This document shows, piece after piece, positions 24,062 through 36,615 of a DNA stretch of 64,000 bases. The translations under genes and the position numbers were made by a program. The notes beneath the pieces were generated by a model, which saw nothing but the letters and a program-made list of their open reading frames with translations, had not been told where the DNA came from and ran no database searches. Numbering within the stretch: the stretch's first letter is position 1; each line of letters starts with the position of its first letter. Source of the DNA: Viola odorata (lineage: Eukaryota; Streptophyta; Magnoliopsida; Malpighiales; Violaceae); contig OY829541.1 in assembly GCA_963691705.1 (NCBI GenBank), positions 14,936,564 through 15,000,563 of the forward strand. The letters run 5' to 3'.

Positions 24062-25413
24062 TGTCGAAGCCGTAAAAAATAATTACAACTTTTCACTAGC
24101 TACAAATAAGATTGAAGATAATGGTTAGAGGTTCGATCCATAGAGAATGGTGAAGACATAAACTAGACACGACCAGATGTAAAATAAAACAATAAAAGAA
24201 ACAATTGGGGGGGGGGGGGGGTTGGGTTTGAGAGTTAAAACTAATTAAACTAATTACAAAATAAAGAAGAAAATAAATAAGAGAAAGCTTTCCTAGCAAA
24301 GACAAATATCCAGTTATGATTTCAATTCAACCGATCATAGATTCAATAATATTTAATTCCTAACTTATAGATGTGCTATGGGGTCCAGGTACGTTTAGGT
24401 CCCCTACTTTCCTTCGTAAGAGAAGCAACTCCAAGGTACGTTTATGGAGAAGCCTTGACAATTCGTCATTCCCTAAGGTACATTTATAGAGACAATACTC
24501 GGATGCCCATGGAGAGGAGGAAAGACACACCTAGGGATAGACACTCAGTACGTTCGAAGCACTACCCTAATTGGTTATTTACTCTAGTCAAATTAGACCA
24601 GCGACCTGATGACTTTGAGCTAGTTGCCTACTCTACTAAGTAACCTCACGTTAGTTATTGTTACAAAGATGACGGTAAATAGCAAGGGCAAGATGTAGAC
24701 TGATTAGATCATAAATCAAGCTTAAGCAATATTGATGTTTAAATAATAAATAAATAAATACAAACATAAGAATATATTAAGCACAATCTGATCTTCACGA
24801 TCGAATGAATCAAAAACCGTCAATTGTCTTTACTAGAAAATTGGGATTATTTCCACAAAGAAAACATAAATAAAAATATAAAAGAAGAAGAAGAAGAAGA
24901 AGAAGAAGAAGAAGAAGAAGAAGAAGAAGAAGAAGAAGAAGAAGAAGAAGAAGAAGAAGAAGAAGAAGAAGAAGAAGAAGAAGAAGAAGAAGAGGAGGAG
25001 GAGAAGAAGAGAGAGAGAGAGAGCTCAAACCCTAAAAGTCTAAGTATATATATAGTAAAAAGAAATCCTACTTCTAATTGAACTAGAAGTCCCTCTTCTA
25101 GTTGAACTAGGTATGTAATTAATCCTCCTTGATGAGCTGGACACGTGAGAGAAGAAATCCCAACTCCATCAAATTTTCCCTTTCTGGATTTCCCCTTTTT
25201 GGACTTTCCATATCCGAAGTGGACTTCCAGCATCTGCGAACAATCAGCTACGAGGCCTTGACGCTGATTTTCTCATCAAAATTCAGCAAATAGCATGCAA
25301 TTTCACAAAACTCCTCCCTACAAAAAGGAAGAAAATAGATACTAATTAGTAGCATCTAGGTCCAAAGTGGACAGAAAAGAGGTGGTAAAATATATATAAA
25401 TAACATGCTATCA
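24062..25413 (-). repeat. LTR (3' copy) with expanded GAA microsatellite
   Basis: It carries a G-run at about 24207-24222, conserved CCTAAGGTAC and GTACGTTTA motifs (24400-24490) also present near 31180-31275, and the (AAG)n tract at 24881-24993. It ends AACATGCTATCA on the plus strand. Confidence 0.75.
24881..25022. repeat. (AAG)n microsatellite followed by (GGA) and (GA) repeats
   Basis: About 37 AAG units, then a short GGA run and a GA run. The partner LTR at 26790-26820 has only about three AAG units before its GA run. Long Glu, Ser or Leu frames here are repeat artefacts. Confidence 0.95.
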
Positions 25414-26699
25414 AATACCCCCATACTACCCTAATGCTCGCCCTCGAGCATTGTACCAAGTTAAAAATGAAAATAACTTTCTATCAAAAACATATTCAAT
25501 CAATCCAAGCATTAGGAAAACCTGCCTGTCATTCATTCACATCATACAAGCAAACTTGATACAAGCCTAGAAGAGCATCTACATCTTACCCAAGGAATAA
25601 CAACCCCAAAGATAAGACTTTCCCACAACCTGCAAGCCGTAAGTAGTCCTCACAAGAAAGGTGTATGCATTCACACTCAGAACCAGACCTAGGTGTTTAA
25701 CACTCATAAGAATACAAATAACATAGCACAATGGTCAAATTTGTAATGTCAATCCGAGTGAAAGTACACATGCATGGGCATTCTAATAATCAAGAGGACT
25801 TTGCAAGAAAAGGGTAGTACATGGTATAGGGGAAGAAAGAGGACAGATAGAACATAAGAAAAAGGAAGGAGATGAGTCAGCTTAAGATAGAAAGAATCCT
25901 TAGCAAAAGAGGGTTCAACAATTAGTACTCAACAGCCGGCTGCAGCGAGGGCAAGGCGCTCAAGTTCCTCTTTCTTTGCTGGAGGGGCTTCTTTTCTGGA
26001 TCAATTCTTATGACTATGGCGCTCCTTCTGTACTTGCCTCTGCTTTGATTTATTGTGTTCTTTGAACACTTTTATTCGTTTCCTTTTTTTTAAAAAAAAA
26101 ATACAAAAATAAAAGCAATGGCAGGGCAATCACAGTTTCTTCTTTGCTTTTCTTATTTCTGATTCGGCGCAGCAACCTTCGATCCCCACTTTCCTCTGCT
26201 TTCCTTCAACAAGGCCTTATAACAACCTTCAAGGACATTCTTTCCATCCCACTTTTCATAGTCCATATTCATCGTGCATCCTCAACCCTAGCAGCAACCA
26301 TAGTCGGGTACTACTTACCAGCTAAAGAGGGGTTTAGATCAAAGAAAAATGGAAGTCTCGAATGGCTTATGGGGGAATAAGAATGCAGAGTGGGGCACAA
26401 AGGTTAGTGTCAAGGGCATGCTGGTGGAAGGTAGCAAAACAAAGAGAGCAAAGTCCAATGTCATCAAACTGTTATCCCATGTCTAATGGTCATATACCTT
26501 GGATATTATGAAAATGCATAACTAGTACTAGTTATGCATTATCACACATGAATAAATTTGGCATGGAGGCTCAATGTGCTCACAGGGTCATACAAATGAC
26601 TACTTACGTCTAGGGCATGCTGCAAATATAAGAGCAATCAGACAAGATCATGCATGTCATATGATGTTCAATGAATGCTCAGATTATACATGATGCAGT

Positions 26700-27216
26700 A
26701 AAGTGATGAACATAAATAAATCAAAAACTGTCAATTGTCGTTACTAGAAAATTGGGATTAGTTCCACAAAGAAAACATAAATAAAAATGTAAAAGAAGAA
26801 GAAGGAGAGAGAGAGAGAGAGCTCAAACCCTAAAAGTCTAAGTATATATATAGTAAAAAGAAATCCTACTTCTAATTGAACTAGAAGTCCCTCTTCTAAT
26901 TGAACTAGGTATGTAATTAATCCTTCTTGATGAGCTGGACACGTGAGAGAAGAAATCCCAACTCCCTCGGAGTTTCCCTTTCCGTCTTTTTGAACTTTCC
27001 ATATCCGGAGTGGACTTTCAGCGTCTGTGAACAATCAGCTGCGAGGCATTGACGTTGACTTTCTCATCAAAATCCAGCAAATAGCATGCAATTCTATAAA
27101 ACTCCTCCTAATGTCCATATCTGCAAATAGGAAGGAAATAAACACTAATAAGTAGCATCTATGTCCAAAGTGGATAGAAAAGAGGTGAAAAAATATATAT
27201 AAATAACATGCTATCA
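26700..27216 (-). repeat. Partial second LTR of the 24062-27216 element
   Basis: It matches 24800-25413 closely (for example CTCAAACCCTAAAAGTCTAA and AACATGCTATCA) apart from the shorter AAG tract. The part matching 24062-24790 is absent, so this 5' LTR is truncated at its inner side. Confidence 0.75.
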
Positions 27217-28849
27217 GTCAACCGGTTCTCTTTCCACCGACATCTTTGACGTTGCTCATGACTATAGCAACTCATTACTAAGATTGATGTAACAGAGCAA
27301 CCGGAGAACGAAACGAACCTCCGTTCAAGCGACTTTGGCTCTACCTCCGATTCCTCAACTACTCTATCCACCGAGATGGTGCGTCGCCGCTCTTTTGCCA
27401 CCTTAGTTTCTAAGGAAACTGGCAAACAAAAAAATATGGAGGAGGAAGCATTTGTCACCACTTCCAAACGAGTTGCTGCTGTGTTGCCATCGCCAGGCAT
27501 GCAAACTCCTGATGCTACTGACGTTACCTCCCTTTCTCTCTCAAATGGTTCTAGTAGCACCCCCGCCAACATTCTTCCCTCTGAGGCAACCACCATCTCC
27601 AATCTGCTCACAATCCCTGAGGATATGATCATGGTTGATTCTCGACAGGATACGCCACGACCGGTAGATAATTCTTCTCTCATTCCTCTCTCCTTCATTC
27701 CTAGTGAACCTTTAGCAAGGTCGCCAGCTACTGATGATGATGATTTTCTAGAAAGGGGTTCAACATGATTGCCCACCTTCCCACTTCGGGGGCTAACGGT
27801 CCTACTACCCATCAATTGGACTTAAGGGATCTTTCCTTTTCTAGCTGTTGCTCTTTGGGGTTACCCGAGTTGAGGTGCAAAAGTAGGCGCACTACCACCT
27901 TGGTATCAAAGATGTCAACCATTCCTGCTGATAGGGAGAAGTTTCAGAAGCTTCCCTTTGGTGCTCAATCCTCCCAAGGCTGCAACGATTTGTTCACCGC
28001 ACTCAACCACTTCCAATAAATATATGAGTTTGGTGCTGATAAGATTCAAAATAGAATGAGCAGTATTGCAAAGTCGGTGAACTATATCACTTGCTGTTAG
28101 AAGTTTATGTGCAGACTATCGTTGCACATATGAACAATAGAAAGCTTCTGATGGAGGCTTGTGAAAGTAGAGATTCTGCCCAATCAACGAATAAGGCTTT
28201 GATGACCAGGGTTGAGTTGCTGGAAAACTAGCTGGCTACTGAGAAGGAAAATGCCCCCGAGCTCCACCAAATCATTACTGAGAAAGATGCTGAAATTGAC
28301 GCTTTTCTGAACTTGATAGTTAGGTGGCAGGAAATCTCCCTTCAAATAGTTGTTCGGGCTTTTACCGACTACTATAGAGAGGACAATTTTGATCCTAACG
28401 CTATCGGTCCTTGCTATATATGCAACTCAATGCACTGAGGGAAGAAGACTTCATTCCGCCCGATAGCCTAGAGTTCGAAGAGCAAGCCGACAGGATTCCT
28501 CGTCCTCCAAAAAATCCCCCTGAGCGGTAGTTGTCTTCGCCTCAAGATTCCTGATTGAGTGCCTGTTTTTACTAATTTAGACAGTAAAACTATTGATTAG
28601 AGTCGATTTATCTCACTTTTACATTGAAGAGCTTAGAGGAGAGCTTAGGATGGGAATCATAGAAGAAGGGAAAGAGTAGCTAAGGACCATTCAGACCAGC
28701 TTCTTGGCCAAGAGCCAATCCAATCCAGAACCAATAGTCTTGACCAAGATAACTTCTTGAGCCGGATCCTGACAACAGATCTCCAACTTGGCATGCTTTT
28801 ACCTATCATCACCCAGTCGATTGGAGTAGTTGAGACAACCTGGAGACTC

Positions 28850-29165
28850 TATCTATTGAACTAGATGTGTAATTAATGCTCTTTGATAAGCTAGACATGA
28901 GACAGAAGAAACCGCATCACAGTCGAACTTTCCATAATCGGACGCGAGAATTGGATTGGACTTCAAGTCACTTGCAGGAAATCTGTGGTGATGGTAAGAC
29001 AGCAACTGACTCATCCAAAATCCAGATGACAGCATGTATTTCCATAAAAAAATCTCCTCAATGCCTTTATATGCAAATATGAAGAAAATAGACACTGATC
29101 AGTAGCATCTAAATCTAAAATTGACAGGAAAGAGAGACTAAATCATAAACAATATACACACTATC
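28850..29165 (-). repeat. Diverged LTR fragment of the 24-kb family
   Basis: It shares GAACTAGATGTGTAATTAAT, AGTAGCATCTAAATC and the end ACACACTATCA with the LTRs ending at 25413 and 32134. It is shorter and more diverged, with no second LTR. Confidence 0.6.
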
Positions 29166-29597
29166 ATTTTGTGAGAGCTCAATGACCATTGTTGCAGAAG
29201 GAGATTTCAAGATTGGAATTTGAAGGATTCTGCTTAGGGTTTCTAGGTGTTCTTGCTGCTGATAATTTGTGTTGGAGTGGTTAATGAAGGAGACGAGGTG
29301 TTTGATAAAGAAGATATGGGGAAGAGTGATATGCCTATACCTCTTCCTTCGTTGTTTGCTTTTTGGTTCTCACCATCATTAATGATTCTAATAGTTGCAA
29401 AAGGTAGAAAGAGTGCGTCTGGAAAGAAGAGGGTGCATGCGTACCCCTCGCATCCAGATTTCAATTTCTAACGTGAGTGCCCTTCGCATCGTAAAGCATT
29501 TCGCACCCAAAGGCACGAGCGGGAATAAATGATCTATAGCAGCCATAAGGGCGTGCAAGGGGCACTTACACCGCCGCACAGTCCAACTCGAGCCTTG

Positions 29598-30837
29598 TGT
29601 CACGCTCCGGTACTAACAGGTGGGCCGTAGCCTGGCAGACATGGCCACGAGGCCTATGGTCATGCACAAGAGTCCTAATCCTTGTAGGAGTTGTATTTCA
29701 TGTGCTAGAAGTTGGAATCCGGGAAGGACACTTCTAGGTTGTCATAATTGTATTAGAAGTCTGTAGCTGAGTAGGACTAGGACTTTATAATCGAGTAGGA
29801 TTCTAACATGGCCATGGGGAGGCGAATGTGTATAAATAGGGGAGACGCCACACTTTTATATTAGTAGAGCAATTTACTGTATTAATATACAAATTGTTCC
29901 CACTCCTTCTCTTATTCCTTTCTAAGTTCTTTATTATTTAGCGTTACTTGTGTTAATGCGTTTAGACGCTGACTTAGCAAGCAAGGAGGCAAGCTAGCTA
30001 AGTATCACACAGGTCAATTGTTGCGCATATTTTTATCCCATGACAAGTGGTACTGGAGCAAAAGTTCAAGAGGAATGCATGACTAATGATTTGATCTTGA
30101 CCAACACCGAAGAGGTTAGGGGCAACAAGGGCGATAAGTCTGGAGATGTTCCACGCATAATGGAGGCTGAGGTGGCATGGTTGAAGTTGAACATTGCTAA
30201 CGGCAATGACAGGTTTGAGGAGCTGGACCAACGCATCGAGGAACTCTCCATGGAAAAGGAGGAGTTCCAGGCGGAGATGCAAGGTGTCCTTAACACCATG
30301 GCCCAATTGAGCAAGAAGCAGAATGAGGACCATATGACATTGATCCAAACTCTCCAGGCACAGGTAACTGCCTTGATGGAGCAAGTGCAAGACCTAAAGG
30401 GAGAATTGATCATTTGCAAGCAAGCCATTATCCAGGGGGTGTGGCTATACGATCGAGGGTCGATGCACCAAGGCCGAAGACCTTTGGTAGGACAAGGAGC
30501 TCCAAGCAAGTTGAGAACTTCTTATGGGGCCTTCATCGCTACTTTGATCAGTGCCACATCGTGGAGGATGAGGAAAAGATCAAGACCGCGATGAATTACC
30601 TAGCCGATACCGTGATGTTGTGGTGGGAGCGTAGGTACTAGGGCATCGATCGTGGGACAGGGATGGTCAACACGTATGCCAATTTTGTAAGGGAGTTGAA
30701 GTCCGTGTTCTACCCACAAAATGTGGAGCACGAAGCTAGGGCTAAGCTTCGGTGGCTGGTGCATGACGGCAAGGTGCACGAGTACGTAAGGGACTTCACC
30801 AAGCTACAGATGGAAATTGGGGACCTGCTTGACAGGT
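29598..30837 (+). mobile_element. 5' part of a chromovirus-like gypsy element, cut at 30838
   Basis: The LTR starts TGTCACGCTCCGG (29598), has a TATA box (GTATAAATAGGGG, about 29829-29841) and ends near 30008 (GTATCACA). A gag region follows to 30837, where the sequence switches within coding DNA to the LTR of another element. The rest of the element was not found in the window. Confidence 0.65.
30040..30837 (+). pseudogene. Chromovirus-like gag, truncated and frameshifted
   Basis: It begins with an ATG (MTSGTGAKV) and a coiled-coil-rich N-terminal part (RIEELSMEKEEFQAEMQ). The retrotransposon gag domain follows in a second frame (YFDQCHIVEDEEKIKTA ... WWERRY) and, after an in-frame TAG at about 30639-30641, continues with ELKSVFYPQNVE and EYVRDFTKLQMEIGDL. 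It stops abruptly at the junction with the LTR at 30838. No zinc knuckle, protease or RT remains. Confidence 0.75.
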
Positions 30838-32216
30838 TGTCGAAGCTGTCAAAAATAATAATAATTCCTATTGTCGGATGCACAAAATAGATTGTGTATA
30901 ATGGTAACAGGGTCGAACTCAAGGATTTGGGCAAGACGCTTACTCCTGCGTATGAGTGGGATTATCAAACCAAACGAAGAGTAACCAAGGGGAAAGGTTT
31001 TGAGAGTGGGGTTGTTTAACTACTAAATTAAAGCAAATAACGTTAAAGTAAATAATGAGATAAAATTAATGAAAGGATACTTCCTAGTAAAGATTTATCT
31101 CCGGTTGCGATCACGGTCAATTGATCATTGGCACAAGGATGTTCAACTCATAGTTCATAGGCATGCTATAGAGACCGGATACGTTTAGGTCTCCTGCCTT
31201 CCTTCGTAAGAAAAGTCACTCCAAGGTACATTTATGGAGGGACATTGACAACCCGCCATTCCCTAAGGTACGTTTATAGGGCTTCTATCTGGACTGCTAA
31301 TGAAGAGGAGGAAAGACACACCTAGGGTGAGCACTCATTATGTTCGATGCACTACCCTAATTGGTTATCTACTCTAATCAGATTGGACTAGCATTCTAGT
31401 GACTCTAATCTAGTTGCCTACTTTACTAAATAACCTCGCATAAGAGCTATCATTATAAAGATGGTTGTAATCACGTAGGTTTAATTATTAGTTGGCCGGA
31501 CTTCTAATTAACCCTAGATAAATTTACAAGCATGTAGTTCTGACCTTATGACTAACTTATGCAACATTTGATGACCTTTACAAGAAGTGATTTAGCTACT
31601 TATAACAAAATAAACAAAATAATAATAAAGGATAAATTTCATAAAAGAGAAAGGGGAAAGAAGAAGACGCTGCAGAATTGTAGCTCTTCAATGTCGACCG
31701 GAGTGGAACCTCCAGGATTATTACAAAGCAGGAAAGAGCGCCGAAGGCGAAAGTCATAAAAAATGCTCCAAGCGAAAAGAAGAAGAAGTAAAACCCTAAT
31801 TGTCTTAATATACATAGTAATACAAATTCTAAACCTAGTAGAAGTAGGGTTTCCATAATAAAGTCATCGCTGATCTGGGAAATCGGGAAAGGAATTGGAG
31901 GATCCGTCAGATTTTCCTTTTCTTTCGCGGGCTCCTCATCTTCTACGAACAATAAGCTGCGAGGCCTTGACGCTCAACATCCTTCAGAATCCGGGCGAAA
32001 GCGTGTATTTTCATGAATTCTCTTCTCTAAGTCCATATTTGTAAAAAGGAAGGAAACAAATAAAAATTAGTAGCATCAAGATCACAAGTGGACTAGGAAA
32101 AGAGAGGAGAATACGTATAAAATACACACTATCAAATTCCCCCACACTACCCCAATGCTCACCCTCGAGCATTGCATTAAGTCAAAATGAAAACAATCCC
32201 CTATCTAAAACACACA
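30838..32216 (-). mobile_element. LTR element of the 24-kb family, cut by an Ogre-like LTR
   Basis: The LTR occupies 30838-32134 (plus-strand ends TGTCGAAGCTG and CACACTATCA). It is followed by a C-run (AATTCCCCCACAC, 32135-32147; a polypurine tract on the minus strand) and the CTCACCCTCGAGCATTG internal motif also seen at 25438-25454. Only 82 bp of internal sequence remain before the LTR beginning at 32217. The element itself is inserted in the gag at 30040-30837. Confidence 0.75.
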
Positions 32217-34200
32217 TGTCGCACCCCCTCTTGGAAAATTTTACGCGACGCGGTTCAGACGGATGTGAGACGATATCGGACTCATCTCACATAATGCAAT
32301 GAAGTCTCCACCCTATTTTTGTTTCTAAGGTTTAGGGAACCTATTGTCATGGCATAAAAATAAAAAAGCTAAGGCACAAAAAATGGATGTAAACCTGAGA
32401 ACAGTGGTTCGGGGTCGTATTATGGACTCGGGAAGGTGTTAGGCACCCGAGTCACATCCAAAAAGGCTACCGGATAAAAGAGGTGTTTAAATCACGCTTG
32501 AAAAATATAAAAAGTCCTAATTTAGTGATCATGCCCAATAAGCGAATTAAATCTAGCATTTTTGAATAATCATGCATACGAGCGCATATGTGAAAAAGGC
32601 GTAAAATAAATAAAAGGGTGAGAAAAGTGTACCTATGAGGGGATACTGGTTGATTTCTCCTTTTGATCGAGGTTATAGTTATGAATAATAAGCGATAAAC
32701 AAGTAAATAAAATGGTTAAAATAGGCAATTAATAAAAATAAACTAATTATTACAGCAAATCGATAAATCATTGACTAATTATTACAACAATTCGAATAAA
32801 ATAATTTTCACGCATTATTAAAAACGAACAATTTAATTGATGGGAAAAATAATGCGACAGGTCAAAAATGGGCCCGACCCGCTGGGCCCATCAGCTAGGC
32901 CCGCAACAGTGCAGGCCTGAAAGAACAATGGCCCAGCCTAGTAGATGGGCTGGCCTTTATCTCCTCCACGCGTGGGCTGGGCGCAACCCACTTCCCTTCT
33001 CTACCTAGGCCAAGCGAGGACGTGTCTCTTCCTTCCGTGTGGGTTGACCACACAACCCATCTTCTCCTCGCCAAGCCCATCAACCCAAACAACCAGGACC
33101 AAAGATTTAAAAAGGCTCCCTCTAATAGTCTTCAACCTTGGTTCACCGGCACTACTGCCGACGACCAAGGTCCGGCCAACATCAACGAAAATAAATAATT
33201 TTACCAGAAAAATGACCCTCATAGTAGCAGCAACTCATCCATGCAACCGTAACAAATCAATTTACTCAACACAGCCACGAATTTAATTAAAAATAGTAAA
33301 TTGAATTAATTAAACAAAGCTTAAAATTCACTCAAAATGGCCAGAAATTTGGCTAATTAAAGCAACAAAATTAATTTAAAACAATAACAAAATTTATTTA
33401 GAAGCTAAGAAACCATTAATTTCCTCAAAACACGAACGATTTAATTCTTTGAAAAGTTTGCAGAAAAACGTTAAGAAATGAAATTTAAAAGCTTGAGAAA
33501 TGAGCTTCAACCTTTTGTTGAGAAAGTTGCTAGTGAGAGAGAGCTTTAGATAAAGTGTTTCATTCGTGTCTGTTTGCTCGCTATTTATAGGCGGAGATTG
33601 AGTCAGTTGAGGCGAGGTTGAGGGTGGCATGACGTCGGAGCGATGACGATGGTGGTAGGAAAGGTGATGATGATGGTCGAGGGAGAAGGTTGAGATGGCA
33701 TTAAATGTTGGTATGGGTGCTTGGAAAAGATGGTGATGGAAGAGGTTGAGATTTGCAGAGGGAAAAGGTGAAGTGGACGAGCATATATTATTTGGTTCGA
33801 TCTATGGTCCGAGAAATCTTGTTAAGGACCGGTAGAAGTTCGAACGAAGAAAGCTAAAATATGAACAAAAATGAAAGTGACACGAAATAAAAATGGTAAA
33901 TAGTAAATAAATGACAATAATAAACAAAATTATGATCAATATTAAAAGGGTTAGTAGTAAGACAAAAAATAGAAAAATACGGATATGCTAATGACGAAAT
34001 GTCAAAATTTGGGTAGCAACAGTTGCCCCCTCTTTACTGTTTTATCAAAAATAAGGTGTAACCGAGATTTTTGATGAGCAGTAAAGACGGTTGCTGCTTA
34101 CGCAAGTTTAAAAATGGGGCGTCGGTACGTGACTGCTTACGCGAATTTGAAAAACAGAGCGTGGGGACGTGACCGCTTACGCGAATTTAAAAAACACTCA
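32217..34200 (-). mobile_element. 3' end of an Ogre/Tat-like gypsy element (LTR plus polypurine tract)
   Basis: The LTR is 32217-34021. Read on the minus strand it starts TGTTGCTACCC and ends GGTGCGACA, the same ends as the solo LTR at 58-2508. Directly before it on the minus strand is AAAGAGGGGGCAAC (34022-34035), a clear polypurine tract, so this is a 3' LTR. About 165 bp of internal sequence with repeated GCTTACGCGAATTT motifs (34095-34182) remain. No target repeat can be checked because the 5' half is missing. Confidence 0.78.
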
Positions 34201-34202
34201 TT

Positions 34203-34314
34203 GGCTCTGAAATCCTTGACAAAACCTATAGAAAAGTTCTGCAAAAGAGTTTCAAGATGGCTCTGAAATCCTTGACAAAACCCATAGGAAAGTTCTGCAA
34301 AAGAGTTTCAAGAA
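34203..34314. repeat. 56-bp tandem duplication
   Basis: Two adjacent 56-bp units beginning GGCTCTGAAATCCTTGAC at 34203 and 34259, with only a few differences. They lie at the junction between the Ogre-like 3' end and the gag pseudogene. Confidence 0.9.
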
Positions 34315-35420
34315 TAGAAAAGAAAGAATTATCAATGTTAGATTGAGCTAAATGATCCTCATTGCTCAAAGACACGCTCATTGGATTGCTAGCAAATAAA
34401 ATATTATCTTGAATCTTCTTCTCACTTTCTTCTCTCCAAATTGTTGCCCTCTCTTGTGTTTCCTCACTCTTTTCACTCCCCAAAGTAACATTTCCAAACT
34501 CAAACAAAGGGATGATAAAAACCTTAAACACACGTGGTTTAATATTTACACCCGAATCATTTGTTTTACTAGAATAAGAGAGAGGGGTGGAAATGATGTC
34601 ATTATAGGGTGGGTTGTTTGTCTCACTCTCATTTTTCTCGACACTCATCTCTCTCTTTTCACGCTTAAGAGCACTCCCTTTTAGCTCACTTTTAAGTTCA
34701 CCCTTTTCACTTATCATTAAATTATTTTCAACCACACTCTTCTCAATCAATAGACATTTTACAATCATATTCGGTGGACAAGGTTGAGAGGGTGTAGGTG
34801 GCATTTGGGATGAGCTACGGCTTGGGTTTCTTGTGGACTCACGAGCTTCCATTTTCAAAGCAAAACGAACCATGGAATGTAAGCTTGTAAACTCATAGAG
34901 TTCAAGCCGACATCTAATCCTTTGATTCAACCCACTTTCAAACAACTCTATGATCATGCGTTCATCATCTTCTTGAATGTGAGTCTTGATGAGTAAGTCA
35001 TCAAACTCATTATAGTAATTTATCACAGTTTTAGACCCTTGCTGAAGGAAGGACAACTCGTCTTCTAAAAATTGCTAATAGTGTGAGGGTACAAATCATT
35101 CTCTCATTACATGCCGCATTTCATCCGAAGTTGCAATTGGCCATGTTCTACTCCTTTCTCCTTCACTTCTTATATGGTACCACCAATCATAGGTATTGTC
35201 ATCAAATTTCTTAGCCGCAAGTTTGATTTTCTATTTTTATGAAAGTTGATGACAATCAAATATTTTTACAAGGCGGTACTCCCATTCAATAAATTCAGCC
35301 AGGTAGGATGTGCCTCTAAAGATGGGAAGTTGAAATTGTCAATGGTGGGAAGTGGCGCGGTCTTGATGGGTGCAACCACTAGTAGAGGGGCTATAGCCAA
35401 GGCCTTGTTCGGAGGGACCT
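34226..35420 (-). pseudogene. Gypsy gag domain, broken
   Basis: The readable part (35056-34226) contains FLQQGSKTVINYYNEF and SGLNQRIRCRLELYEF, typical of the retrotransposon gag domain, followed by a low-complexity tail. Upstream frames (35100-35420) encode diverged DWWYHIRSEGERSRTWP-like and FNFPSLEAHPTWL-like stretches interrupted by stops and frameshifts. No zinc knuckle or protease is present. Confidence 0.7.
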
Positions 35421-36600
35421 AGGCCATAGCTTGATTACCAAGAATTATCATATAATCATTGTACCTACAATATATATATACTTATATACGTTAGAAAAAT
35501 CACACCCTCACGTGTTTACGCTCGTGTTTAAACTCTCGTAAAAATTGTGCTCATAGCCACTCACGTGTTTGTAAACAACTATGTGAATTCTCAAGCATTA
35601 AAGTTTTCAAATTCAAGCATCAAACACAAGGAGGTTGACTCGGAAGGTGAAGGGAGACATAAAGGAAAAAGAGGCAAGACTTAAGACATTTTGCTGGAAA
35701 ATTGTCACTTGACTTGAGTTGGAAGAAAAGAAAGGGAAAAAGTGTTTAGGACTTAAGGACTTGACTCTAAGGAGTTGGATACATAAAATGGAGGACTTAA
35801 ATTTGAAGTTTTAAACAAAGGTAGCAGCTCACTCATGTGTTTAAGGCTCACCACGTTTTTCCCTCTAATGGTGCCAAATTGGGTGTTTTTATTTAGGACT
35901 TTGTGTGCAACTTGAATGGCTTTAGTTTAGGACTTGGGGTTACTTTTCTGCTAGCTTTGGGTGTAGTTGGACATGTGAAGCCAGCTGGTTTGTCCTAGCT
36001 CAAACAGGAAAGTCCTTGCTTGCTTTTGGAGGTGACTTTTTGGTTTAGCACAAAAGGGGTAATTGTTGGGCAAGTGAGCACGAGTAGGTGAGGAAAGTTA
36101 TAAGAGGTGCAGCTGCTGACTTTTGGCTCAATTTAAAATAGATTAAATTGAAAGAGAAACTCATATTGATGAAAGAAGGCAGCAAAAACCGATCAAACTG
36201 ACTCAAGATGGAGAACATGAAGTACACCAAGCAGTCTGCTTGAGCTGTTCTTGGATTGTTCTTCCGATTTTGACTCAAAACAATAGCAAACGATGGCTAA
36301 AATTCACGAAATTTGACATAGCCATTTCTAAGACATGGATATACAACTTTTATTAAGGAATGAAAAATAAATTCAGTTGAGAAAATAAATAAAATAGACC
36401 TAGAATACATAACTACTTTTCTCAGATGAAAATCTACACACCTTTTTATATTGGCAAAAAAAGTATGAAATTTTCACAGAATTTTCAGACGACTCAAGAA
36501 CAACAATTGTCACAAACAAACTGAAGTTTTTGGGCAAAAAATGTGGGAATTCTATGGGTGGCATAACAGACACAAACAGAACAATCTCAAGAGCGCCAAA

Positions 36601-36613
36601 AGCTCCGCTACCA
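36601..36613 (-). promoter_or_regulatory. Primer-binding-site-like motif
   Basis: TGGTAGCGGAGCT on the minus strand, 2 nt after the LTR end at 36616. It is identical to the motif at 3700-3712 and 62588-62600. Confidence 0.6.
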
Positions 36614-36615
36614 CA

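Larger units (their letters stand above)
24062..27216 (-). mobile_element. LTR retroelement without recognised coding genes, minus strand
   Basis: The left LTR spans 24062-25413 and a partial second copy of it 26700-27216. On the minus strand the LTR begins TGATAGCATGTTATT and ends in TTCGACA. The purine tract GTATGGGGGTATT lies directly before the left LTR (25414-25426), so this is the 3' LTR of a minus-strand element. The internal region (25427-26699) has no retroviral protein motif, so the element is non-autonomous or internally deleted. It interrupts the gene at 23180-28530. Related LTRs occur at 28850-29165 and 30838-32134. Confidence 0.75.
23180..28530 (+). pseudogene. Degenerate 'putative gypsy-type transposon' (Transposase_28-like) gene, split by an LTR element
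   Basis: Coding remnants begin MDITPSIIIDFIELANKL (about 23180), continue with a diverged WIFRFFFQLYY-like stretch (about 23500) and a basic PPKKKRKTS motif (about 23987), and resume after the LTR element at 24062-27216. The second part (27360-28019) is Ser/Thr-rich, followed by a coiled-coil-like stretch with EKDAEIDAF (about 28290) and a final region with ADYYREDN-like residues (about 28365-28390). This order resembles plant proteins labelled putative gypsy-type transposon (PF04195), a family whose role is unclear. There are many stops and frameshifts. Family assignment is from memory of the pattern and is moderate. Confidence 0.45.

Noticed and set aside
24824..25081. Long poly-Glu, poly-Ser and poly-Leu reading frames
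   Set aside because: They are translations of the (AAG)n microsatellite on both strands.
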